From: Erythrobacter sp.
GTDB taxonomy: Bacteria; Pseudomonadota; Alphaproteobacteria; Sphingomonadales; Sphingomonadaceae
NCBI GenBank assembly: GCA_002695185.1
Contig: NZOF01000076.1
Span: forward strand, 1 to 15,841
Reading direction: 5' to 3'
DNA length: 15,841 nucleotides
Program-made: the position numbers and the translations under genes
The notes under the pieces: model-generated
Told to the model about the DNA's origin: nothing
Seen by the model: only the letters and a program-made list of their open reading frames with translations
Databases searched by the model: none
Shown: positions 1 to 6,161 of the stretch, one piece after another
Layout of the letters: each line of letters opens with the position of its first letter
Position numbering within the stretch: position 1 is the first letter of the stretch

Positions 1-80
1 CCTGCGCCTCGGTGATCCCGAGCGCCTTGCGGGTGTCGGCATCGCTGAACAGGCTGTCCAGCTTTGCCGCCTTTCGCCGC
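1..80 (-). CDS. Unidentified leftward gene, N-terminal part only (runs off the left edge)
   Basis: The minus strand here reads as a basic, protein-like frame containing RRGRRKAAKLDSLFSDA and then DTRKALGITEAQ before leaving the window. It follows the stop of the upstream 63-residue gene by about ten bases, as in a leftward operon. I do not recognise the family. The start is unresolved: no ATG, GTG or TTG lies at a sensible place after the upstream gene, and the frame stays open back into that gene, where its first ATG would give a large and unlikely overlap. The true start could be a rare codon or be hidden by a frameshift. The other two frames look non-coding. Confidence is low because only about 30 residues are visible. 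Confidence 0.35.
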
Positions 81-89
81 CCCCGCCGG

Positions 90-281
90 TTATCCTTCTG
101 TGCTTTCCCGTTTCGGGAAGGCGACCATATCGACGTTCGGGAACATGTTGTGCCGGACCTGGACATAGGCGATCTCGCCGGTCTCGTTGCGGTTGATGAA
201 GAGGACGCCGCAATCGTCCCAGAAGTTTTTGCCGTCTTTTTCGCCGATCTTGACGCGGAGCTTCATGATCTCGGTTGCCAT
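90..281 (-). CDS. Small conserved-looking hypothetical protein (63 aa)
   Basis: The 63-residue product has alternating basic and acidic residues and a compact core (KLRVKIGEKDGKNFWDD, then CGVLFINRNETGEIAYVQV). This suggests a small soluble beta-rich protein. There is no signal peptide or membrane segment. The start is well supported: on the minus strand an AGGAAAGGA-type ribosome binding site sits just upstream of the ATG at 281. It is probably cotranscribed with the partial gene to its left. The 5' flank holds a large nested inverted repeat (303-460). I cannot name a function. Proteins of this look are common as unannotated plasmid or island genes, but that is general impression rather than a match. 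Confidence 0.6.
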   Translation of the reverse strand: MATEIMKLRVKIGEKDGKNFWDDCGVLFINRNETGEIAYVQVRHNMFPNVDMVAFPKRESTEG

Positions 282-302
282 CGGGTGTTCCTTTCCTGCC
301 TT

Positions 303-460
303 GGCGTTTCGATGAAACCCCTGCGGACAGGGCAGACCGAGCGGCTGTCAAAGGCGAATTTGGACCGCGAGGAATGGCCGCAGGCCAGGGGAAATTCGCC
401 GTTGAAGGCCAAAGGCCGTCCGCCGCACTGCCCTGTCATGTTTCATCGATGAGAAACGCC
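303..460. repeat. Nested imperfect inverted repeat (possible structured RNA or DNA element)
   Basis: The outer arms are GGCGTTTC-GATGAAAC ... ACAGGGCAG (303-335) and CTGCCCTGT ... GTTTCATC ... GAAACGCC (428-460), complementary in three blocks. An inner perfect 9-bp pair, GGCGAATTT (353-361) with AAATTCGCC (392-400), sits inside them. The whole 158 bases could fold into one long branched hairpin. It lies immediately 5' of the leftward 63-aa gene, so it could be a leader RNA for that gene, a small MITE-like insertion, or a replication or transfer structure. No coding content is evident inside it. Confidence 0.5.
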
Positions 461-1186
461 CTTGCCGGAAAGGAGCCGATTGGCAGCGATCGCAAGCCTC
501 CGCATGACCGCTGCGACAGATGACTGGATCCGGGACGAGGCACCGGCCCCTGACCAGAACCGCAATGCTGGCGCAGGAAGCCGGGCCCGGCGTCACCACA
601 ACATACCGACCGTCATGGATTCGCCACCGCGACAGGAATGAGCAGGACCGAGAGGGGGCGGTGAAAGCCGCCGATGGCATGGGCGCACAGAAGCAGGGTC
701 TCGCGACCCGCAAGCCGGCGCTTCGTTCGATCCATGCTGTCTCGCTCAGCGCCTTGCGCCTGCGTCAGCGGTCCCGCCCGCCAGGGCCGAGATCGTCGGG
801 GCAGGGCGCGCAGGACCGGTGTTCGAGGGGGCGGCTCGGGACGAGACGGTCAATCGGACGCCGCAGCCGCGCACATCGCCTCGATCAGCTCGGGTGGAGG
901 CCGCCAGGCCGGAACCGGGGGCGCGGCCCGATAGGGGACGCCGGATTGTGCTTTCTCTCATCGAGAGAATGCTGCGAATATTGCTCACGGCCGAGATCGA
1001 ACATATCCTGCCTTTTCATGTTGCGGTCGGAGCCCGCAAAGCGGAACTTGGTCGAAACCTCCGCTCCTCAAGGTCTCCAGATGACCGCCGTCGGGTCAAA
1101 GCTGACGTCTCGTCGGCCGATGCGACAGTCAGCTTTCGGGACCCACAGCCATTGTGGTTTTCCCAACTGACCCCTACGCTTGCGGC
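461..1186. other. Gene-poor stretch before the metal cluster
   Basis: No convincing gene was seen on either strand. The open frames here are short, arginine/proline-rich shadows of high-GC sequence. The stretch contains the first copy of the 111-bp direct repeat (715-825). It also holds a small perfect hairpin, TTCTCTC-ATC-GAGAGAA (953-969). A minus-strand 44-codon frame (885-1019, starting MKRQDMFDLGREQYSQHSLD) looks slightly protein-like but has no ribosome binding site at its first ATG, so it is not called as a gene. The last 150 bases should contain the promoter of the metal cluster; no clear -35/-10 pair was found. Confidence 0.4.
715..825 (+). repeat. 111-bp direct repeat, left copy
   Basis: The sequence matches 14593-14703 in the same orientation at a constant offset of 13,878 bases, with four mismatches (positions 722, 726, 761, 820), so 107 of 111 bases are identical. 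The two copies diverge abruptly at the right end; in the other copy that point abuts a broken IS1182-family transposase. The nature of the repeat is unknown. It may be an insertion-sequence terminus or a fragment of a duplicated gene. Confidence 0.85.
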
Positions 1187-1498
1187 ATGCGGCTCGTTAC
1201 AGGAATCCTTCTCTGTCTTGTTCTCGCGTTCTCGTCGCTGCACGGGGGCGAGACAGCCGCTGACGAGACGAAGATGCACACGCACAGCAGCATGTCGGAT
1301 GCGCCACAGCACATGGGCGATTGCTGTGATCCCGGGCATGCCATGGGGCTGTCCTGCCATCTTTTGGCCTCATTGCCGTCTTGGCATGATCCCGCCACTC
1401 TCCCACTAATGGCACGGGCAATAGATTGGGCGCCCGCCGATCTGCGCCTTACGGAGCGTGTCGCGGATACGTTGAAGAGACCGCCACGACTTTCCTGA
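1187..1498 (+). CDS. Small exported His/Met/Cys-rich protein of a metal-resistance cluster
   Basis: The 103-residue product starts with a signal-peptide-like segment (MRLVTGILLCLVLAFSSLHG). A stretch dense in metal ligands follows: MHTHSSMSDAPQHMGDCCD and then HAMGLSCH. Such Met/His/Cys motifs suit binding of copper or another soft metal in the periplasm. The C-terminal 40 residues are ordinary and contain no recognised domain. I chose the ATG at 1187 over the one at 1154 because it places the hydrophobic segment at the N terminus; neither has a strong ribosome binding site. It is the first gene of a cluster with DUF411, cytochrome c and DUF305 genes, which supports a metal-related role. No specific family is recognised, so the function is inferred from composition and context. 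Confidence 0.6.
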   Translation: MRLVTGILLCLVLAFSSLHGGETAADETKMHTHSSMSDAPQHMGDCCDPGHAMGLSCHLLASLPSWHDPATLPLMARAIDWAPADLRLTERVADTLKRPPRLS

Positions 1499-1567
1499 TG
1501 TTGGCCAGCCCGGACCCGGGCGGTTTCGCGCCGTGCAGGCGCTTCGCATCAACATATGGAAAACAAG

Positions 1568-2017
1568 ATGAACTTTCACAGATTGGGCGCCATTGCCCTT
1601 GGTGTCGCCCTGTCCGCCCCGGCTGAGGCTCAGAACAAGCAGATGATCTTTCACAAGGATCCGAATTGCGGCTGTTGCACCGCTTGGGGCGATCTGGCCG
1701 AAGCGGCGGGCTATCACGTCGAAATCGACGACAACCCGGATTTGTCGCGCGTCAAAGCGGCACTGGGCGTGCCCGGGTCGATGACCTCCTGCCACACCGC
1801 CGAGATCGATGGTCGTCTGATCGAGGGCCATGTACCGCTGGACCTCGTCGACGAGTTGCTGACCGAGCGTCCTGACGTCGCCGGTCTGGCGGTGCCCGGC
1901 ATGCCGGCAGGGTCGCCCGGCATGGGCAATGATCCGGCGGCGAGCTATGACGTGCTGTCCTTTGGTGGCGAGGCGGGCGATGGCGCTGTTTACCGCCGCA
2001 TGGACGCACGGCCATGA
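1568..2017 (+). CDS. DUF411 metal-binding protein
   Basis: This is an exported protein of about 149 residues: a short signal peptide (MNFHRLGAIALGVALSAPAEAQ, reaching the AEA cleavage motif), then the DUF411 core. The core begins HKDPNCGCCTAWGDLAE, with the characteristic CGCC-xxW segment, followed by a conserved GYHVEIDD strand and SCHTAEIDG. The DUF411 family is known from copper and other metal-resistance operons and is thought to bind metal in the periplasm; its biochemical activity is not established. The start at 1568 is preferred because GGA lies seven bases upstream, although the in-frame ATG at 1556 is possible. Its last codons overlap the next gene as ATGA, indicating translational coupling with the cytochrome gene. 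Confidence 0.85.
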   Translation: MNFHRLGAIALGVALSAPAEAQNKQMIFHKDPNCGCCTAWGDLAEAAGYHVEIDDNPDLSRVKAALGVPGSMTSCHTAEIDGRLIEGHVPLDLVDELLTERPDVAGLAVPGMPAGSPGMGNDPAASYDVLSFGGEAGDGAVYRRMDARP

Positions 2018-2472
2018 GGCTCGCCGCCATAGCCCTAGCCGCTGCGCTGCTGGCGTTCGAACTGTGGTGGGCGAGCCCGCCCGCCGACGCCGGCCGCCTG
2101 CTGCGTCCGGATGACCCCGCGCTGGTGGCCGAGGGGCGCGAACTTTACGCAGCGCATTGCGCATCCTGCCACGGCGCCGATCTGCGGGGTAAGCCCAACT
2201 GGCAGACACCCGGCGCCGATGGGCTGCTTCCCGCGCCGCCACATGATGCCACGGGCCACACATGGCACCATGACGACCGGCTACTCTTCGATCTGACCCG
2301 GAACGGCACGGCTGCCGTGATCGGCGATCCCAATTACCGATCCGCCATGCCGATTTTTTCAAAAACTCTGACCGACCCGCAGATCGTTGCTGTTCTGAGC
2401 TTTATCAAATCGACCTGGCCCGCAGACATCCGGGCCCGGCACGACCGGATCAATGATGCAAAAGGGAACTGA
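2014..2472 (+). CDS. Class I c-type cytochrome, monoheme
   Basis: The 152-residue product has an N-terminal hydrophobic segment (residues 4-22) that acts as signal peptide or anchor. One haem-binding motif, CASCH, lies at residues 49-53, and a candidate axial methionine, Met112, lies in YRSAMPIF. LTDPQIVAVLSFIKSTWP near the C terminus is the usual closing helix of small cytochromes c. It should carry electrons in the periplasm. The start overlaps the DUF411 stop (ATGA), and the stop lies just before the DUF305 gene, so these genes form one operon. Many metal-resistance clusters of Rhodobacterales include such a cytochrome, perhaps linked to metal oxidation, but the partner is not visible here. 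Confidence 0.88.
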   Translation: MRLAAIALAAALLAFELWWASPPADAGRLLRPDDPALVAEGRELYAAHCASCHGADLRGKPNWQTPGADGLLPAPPHDATGHTWHHDDRLLFDLTRNGTAAVIGDPNYRSAMPIFSKTLTDPQIVAVLSFIKSTWPADIRARHDRINDAKGN

Positions 2473-2473
2473 G

Positions 2474-2992
2474 ATGGAAAACCAACACCAAAAACCCGGC
2501 CACAAGGGCAGCTATGCCCGGTTTCTGGCCATGATCGCGACCTCGACCATCATCATGTATGGGCTGATGTATCTGAACACCTATGCGTGGGGTCATGTCT
2601 GGTTCAGCCAGACGCGGATGTGGATGGCACTCTATATGGGCGGGGCGATGGCGGTGATCATGTTGGCCTTCATGCTGGGCATGTATTCCGACCGCCGCAA
2701 GAACGCCGCCATCCTGATCGGCGCCGTGATCGCCTTCCTGGCCGGCGTCGGGCTGGTGCGCAGTCAGGTGACCGTCGGCGATTTGGCCTGGATGAAGGCG
2801 ATGATCCCGCATCATTCCATCGCTATCCTGACCAGCAGCCGGGCTGATATTTCGGACCCGCGTGTGCGTGCGCTGGCCGATGCCATCATCGAGGCGCAGA
2901 CCCGTGAGATCGCCGAGATGGAGCGTTATATTGCCGATATCGAGGCCAATGGCGACGCGCCCGACGGCACGCCGCGCGACAAGGGGGAGTGA
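2474..2992 (+). CDS. Membrane-anchored DUF305 family protein
   Basis: The 172-residue product has three predicted membrane segments (about residues 15-35, 50-70 and 78-95). These are followed by the DUF305 core: MKAMIPHHSIAILTSSRA, with His113-His114, then EAQTREIAEMERYI. The His pair and the Gln/Glu helix are the recognisable features of the family, a ferritin-like helical fold often found with copper-resistance genes and presumed to bind metal outside the membrane. I use the ATG at 2474, which has GGGAACTGAG just upstream, rather than an in-frame ATG at 2453 inside the cytochrome gene. The stop is followed one base later by the ATG of the glutaredoxin-MauE gene. Confidence 0.87.
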   Translation: MENQHQKPGHKGSYARFLAMIATSTIIMYGLMYLNTYAWGHVWFSQTRMWMALYMGGAMAVIMLAFMLGMYSDRRKNAAILIGAVIAFLAGVGLVRSQVTVGDLAWMKAMIPHHSIAILTSSRADISDPRVRALADAIIEAQTREIAEMERYIADIEANGDAPDGTPRDKGE

Positions 2993-2993
2993 G

Positions 2994-3788
2994 ATGGCCG
3001 ATTTCATCAACGACCGGGAGGCTGTCGTCGATGCAAGTCGCGGCGACAACAAGGCCGTGTTGGCGCGGAGGGCGATGCCTGGGCATCTCTGCCCGTTCGG
3101 CCTCAAGTCGAAATCCCTGCTGGAGCGCAAGGGGTTCGACCTGACCGATATCCGGCTGGAGACTCGCGATCAGACCGACGCCTTCATGGCCACCCATTGT
3201 GTCGAGACGACGCCGCAGACATGGATCAACGGCGAACGTATCGGCGGCCATGACGCGCTGCGCCGCCATTTCGGGCAGCACGTGCTGGAAAGGGGCGAGA
3301 CGACCTATCGCCCGATCCTCACGATTTTCGGCGCCACCGCGCTGATGGCGCTGGCAATCATGCTGACTTTTCACGACGGTTTTCCGGTGCTGACTTGGCT
3401 GAAATGGTACTTTGCGCTGTCGATGTGCGCGCTGGCCATCCAGAAGCTGCGCGATGTCGAGGGCTTCAGCAATGGATTCCTCGGCTACGACCTGCTAGCG
3501 CGGCGCCATGTGCCCTAAGCCTATGTCTAACCCTATCTGGAACTGGTCGCCGGCGTCGGCATGATGGCGCTGATTGGCCATAGCTCGCCCTGGGTTTGGC
3601 TGGTCGCGCCGGTGTCGCTGTTCATCGGCACGGTTGGCGCGATCAGCGTGATCAAGGCGGTCTACATCGACAAGCGCGATCTCACCTGCGCCTACGTGGG
3701 CGGCAATTCGAACGTTCCGCTGGGCGCCGTGTCGCTGACCGAGAACCTTGTCATGATGCTGATGGGGGCCTGGATGATCGGCGCGTGA
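2994..3788 (+). pseudogene. Glutaredoxin-MauE/DoxX membrane fusion broken by two in-frame TAA codons
   Basis: Read through, this is a 264-residue protein. Residues 25-95 are glutaredoxin-like, with a monothiol active site HLCPFG (Cys33) and the cis-proline/glutathione-binding region TTPQTWINGERIGGHDALR. After residue 105 there are several membrane segments of the MauE/DoxX type (FGATALMALAIML, WYFALSMCALAIQ, LELVAGVGMMALIG, WLVAPVSLFIGTV). Codons 175 (3516-3518) and 179 (3528-3530) are TAA. The neighbouring residues read HVP*AYV*PYLELV, and both sites look like places for tyrosine (TAC or TAT). The frame is otherwise intact to a TGA at 3786-3788. Either the gene is a very recent pseudogene, the first 174 residues still work alone, or the stops are sequence errors. 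The role would be thiol-based redox or metal handling in the cluster. Confidence 0.75.
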
Positions 3789-4195
3789 TTGGTATGACCG
3801 GTCGTCCTGTTAGCATTCGCAGTTAAAGCCGGATGTGCCAGTCTGGGCTCGTTCCGAGCTTGCCAGGCAATCTCGCATGTTTTCCGTGAAGCGTCCTCAC
3901 GACCGTCTCTTCCGGCCCTCTCCGGACATTCGCCAGGTAGGCCATCGCTTCAGTGCAGCTTCCCCAAACCGGTCATTAGTCCACCGCGCAGCATTTTCGG
4001 AGGCCGAAGGTCAGGAGGGCAGACAAAACCACCGTTCCCGAAACGGGTAGTTCTGTTCGCTTAGTGCCCTTGAAGTCATTTTTGGTCGACACTGAATCGC
4101 CGCTTCTGCCGGAACCGGCTATTCGGCTACAATTAGCCAATCGAACGGCCGAGTTCCCATTTTCAGACCGTTCCAGAAGTCCTTTCGAAGGTATG
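3789..4195. other. Intergenic stretch with no recognised gene
   Basis: About 400 bases separate the metal cluster from the HEPN/zinc-ribbon gene. Open frames on either strand are short and do not resemble proteins. The sequence looks like old, degraded mobile or duplicated DNA, but I cannot assign it. The only clear signal is the promoter at its right end. Confidence 0.4.
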
Positions 4196-4225
4196 TTGGC
4201 CGCCGTCTCCGGCACCATGTATAAT
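4196..4225 (+). promoter_or_regulatory. Sigma-70-type promoter giving a probable leaderless transcript
   Basis: TTGGCC (4196-4201) is separated by 18 bases from a perfect TATAAT (4220-4225). The ATG of the next gene is at 4234, only eight bases beyond the -10 box, so transcription should begin at or within about two bases of the start codon. There is correspondingly no room for a ribosome binding site on the mRNA. Confidence 0.55.
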
Positions 4226-4233
4226 TGGAATAA

Positions 4234-5163
4234 ATGACAGACGTTGGCGCCTCCCAATCCCAGCCGGTCACTGACGAGATCAGCTCGGCGATGCTTCACA
4301 ATTCCGGTCTCTTCCTCAAAAAGGCAGCTGAGGAGATTGCCGGCCACAACGACGCCCATGACAAGGCATTCGATGTTGACTGCGCCACGCTGACGACCGT
4401 CTTCATGCAGGTCGCGGTCGAACTGGCATCGACCGCCTTAGTGCTCAAGCATGAGGGTTTCGCCGGCGTCACTAGACCGAAAAACTGTCCTGCGAGCATT
4501 GCGGACGCAAAAGCGCTCTGGAAATCGGGCAACATTCGAACGCTGAATTTTGAGGATATCAAGCCTAAGGCCGCCAGATATCTGGGGGATGCAACCTTCT
4601 GGTCGGCTGTCGATATGCTCCAGCGGTCCCGCAACAAGCTTGTCCACTTCCACTCCCCGTTGATCGAAGGCGATCGAATCGATCTCAGGTATGAAGTGAC
4701 GCACGTCCTCCTTCAGGTCATTGCAGCGCTTTGCAAAACCGAGGACCACCAGTTTGCCTTCGGCGCCATGGAACTGCTTGGCCTCGAACTATTTCACCGA
4801 CTCGTCCGGTTCGAGCCCTATCAGGAGCGGTCGGCTGCTCGTGCGAGAGAGATCGGTCCGCAACCGCATCGGTGCGGCTGCTGCGGCGCTAAAGCCTATC
4901 TGCGCGACGAGGATACGTGCATCGCCTGTGGCTATTCAAGCGACGAGATCTTCCTGCGATGCCCGTCCTGCCACGATCGCGCGGTCTTCTACGATCACTT
5001 GAACCTCGAACTCAATGACTGGCTCGAAGCCCACTGCAGCCAATGTCGATGGAAAGGTAAGGCCGTCCAATGCTCTAGCTGCGGCGACGACTATCTGATC
5101 GATGAGAATGAGTGGCGGTGTCGCATCTGTCGGGGCTGTCGAGGCTCTGGAACAGATCGATGA
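4234..5163 (+). CDS. HEPN-motif protein with three C-terminal zinc ribbons (unrecognised family)
   Basis: The 309-residue soluble protein has two parts. Residues 1-200 are helical and contain RNKLVH (Arg133 to His138). This fits the RX4H motif of HEPN ribonucleases, with the polar residue after Arg that HEPN RNases usually have. Long helices flank it (residues 45-75 and 150-190). Residues 212-302 hold three complete four-Cys sites: 214/217 with 229/232, 243/246 with 268/271, and 280/283 with 296/299, with extra Cys216 and Cys302. The layout suggests an RNA-cleaving or RNA-binding toxin or defence effector with a zinc-ribbon sensor. That is inference: an RX4H match alone can occur by chance. 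It is a single-gene unit with its own promoter and no obvious antitoxin. The 3' end overlaps the convergent LysR gene by 89 bases. Confidence 0.7.
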   Translation: MTDVGASQSQPVTDEISSAMLHNSGLFLKKAAEEIAGHNDAHDKAFDVDCATLTTVFMQVAVELASTALVLKHEGFAGVTRPKNCPASIADAKALWKSGNIRTLNFEDIKPKAARYLGDATFWSAVDMLQRSRNKLVHFHSPLIEGDRIDLRYEVTHVLLQVIAALCKTEDHQFAFGAMELLGLELFHRLVRFEPYQERSAARAREIGPQPHRCGCCGAKAYLRDEDTCIACGYSSDEIFLRCPSCHDRAVFYDHLNLELNDWLEAHCSQCRWKGKAVQCSSCGDDYLIDENEWRCRICRGCRGSGTDR

Positions 5164-6040
5164 TCTGCTCGCGCAGCCAGATGCACCCGGGATCCCGCAT
5201 CGTGTTGATGTGCCAGACGAGCTGAACCTTCTGCCTGCCGCGGGGCAGGACGATGTTCAGCAATGTGGCCTGCCCCTTGGCCACCATGCGCCTGCCCAGA
5301 TAGCCGGGGACGATGGCAAAGGCGTCGAGCGTGGCGAGCAGTTCGGGCAGGGCGCCGAAGTTGCGGATCCGCAGGCAGACGTTGTCGGCGAGCCCGCGCT
5401 CTGCCAGCACCTGTTCGACATCGTCGGCATAGGTCACGCTGGGCACCGCCATCACGATCCGTTCGCGGCTCAGGTCCACCGAGGAGGCGCGCTGCTCGGT
5501 CAGGCCCGGCGGACCGATCACGCGGTAATCCTCGTCAAACAGATGGACCTGTCGCAATTGGGGATCCTGCATCTCGATCAGGCCGATGGCCATTTCGGAT
5601 TCGCGTGTTGCGAGCGTCCGGTAGAGGTCAAGGAAAGGCGAGGAGGCGTTTTCCAGACGGATCCCCGGCGCGAGCTTGAAGACCCGCCGGGCCAGTGAGG
5701 CAAGAAAGACCTGCTCTCCGAGCCCCGAAAGCGACAACCGGAAGGTCTGTCTGCTGTTGGCCGCGTCAAAGGTGCCGGCGTCGTTCAGGACCGAGGCGAT
5801 CCCCGCCAGGTGCTCGCGAATGTCCGGCACGATGCGCTCGGTGAAGAGGGTGGGCTCCATTCCCTTCGGGCCGCGGATGAACAGGGGATCGTCCAGCATG
5901 TGTCGCAGTCGCGAGAGCGCATTCGAGGTGGCCGGCTGGCTTAGACCGAGGTTGGCCCCCGCGACCGAGACGGAACGCGAGTCGTAGATCTGCAGCAGGA
6001 GGGTCAGCAGGTTCAGATCGACGTGGCGCACCGCTATCAT
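5075..6040 (-). CDS. LysR-family transcriptional regulator (NodD/NahR-like subgroup)
   Basis: The 321-residue product has the winged helix-turn-helix at residues 7-65: VDLNLLTLLLQIYDSRSVS, then LGLSQPATSNALSRLR and DDPLFIRGPKGMEPT. The substrate-binding domain that follows (about 90-300) contains the region from FRLSLSGLGEQVFLASLAR to LVWHINTMRDPGCIWLREQI. The LNLL...RSVS opening resembles the group that senses aromatic inducers (NodD, NahR), which suits the catabolic genes next door. It is transcribed away from the TRAP operon, the classical arrangement for a LysR regulator of its neighbour. After WLREQIIDLFQ the C terminus has about 30 extra low-complexity residues overlapping the convergent gene, so the natural end may have been lost at a junction near 5130. 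Confidence 0.88.
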   Translation of the reverse strand: MIAVRHVDLNLLTLLLQIYDSRSVSVAGANLGLSQPATSNALSRLRHMLDDPLFIRGPKGMEPTLFTERIVPDIREHLAGIASVLNDAGTFDAANSRQTFRLSLSGLGEQVFLASLARRVFKLAPGIRLENASSPFLDLYRTLATRESEMAIGLIEMQDPQLRQVHLFDEDYRVIGPPGLTEQRASSVDLSRERIVMAVPSVTYADDVEQVLAERGLADNVCLRIRNFGALPELLATLDAFAIVPGYLGRRMVAKGQATLLNIVLPRGRQKVQLVWHINTMRDPGCIWLREQIIDLFQSLDSPDRCDTATHSHRSDSRRRS

Positions 6041-6048
6041 ATTTCTGA

Positions 6049-6068
6049 ATACTCTCTATCCAAAGTAT
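6049..6068. promoter_or_regulatory. Candidate LysR operator between divergent genes
   Basis: ATACT (6049-6053) and AGTAT (6064-6068) form an interrupted palindrome with a 10-base spacer. It lies eight bases upstream of the LysR start codon and 94 bases before dctP. This resembles the interrupted dyads that LysR regulators bind, although the spacing differs slightly from T-N11-A. A TTGACT that could be a -35 box for the dctP direction follows at about 6073. No matching -10 is clear. Confidence 0.4.
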
Positions 6069-6161
6069 CATTTTGACTTTAATCGGCGCGGCGCTCATCG
6101 TCCAGAGGCTTCCCGGAGGAGATGCCCGTTCGCGCAAGGGGAGCACAACAGGGAGGATTTC

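Noticed and set aside
885..1019. A 44-codon minus-strand frame starting MKRQDMFDLGREQ
   Set aside because: Slightly protein-like, but it has no ribosome binding site at the first ATG, no family, and a GC-rich Pro/Arg tail; it may be a gene remnant but cannot be supported.
5102..5698. A 198-codon plus-strand frame opposite the LysR gene
   Set aside because: It is the antisense of a clear LysR coding sequence and shows no domain.
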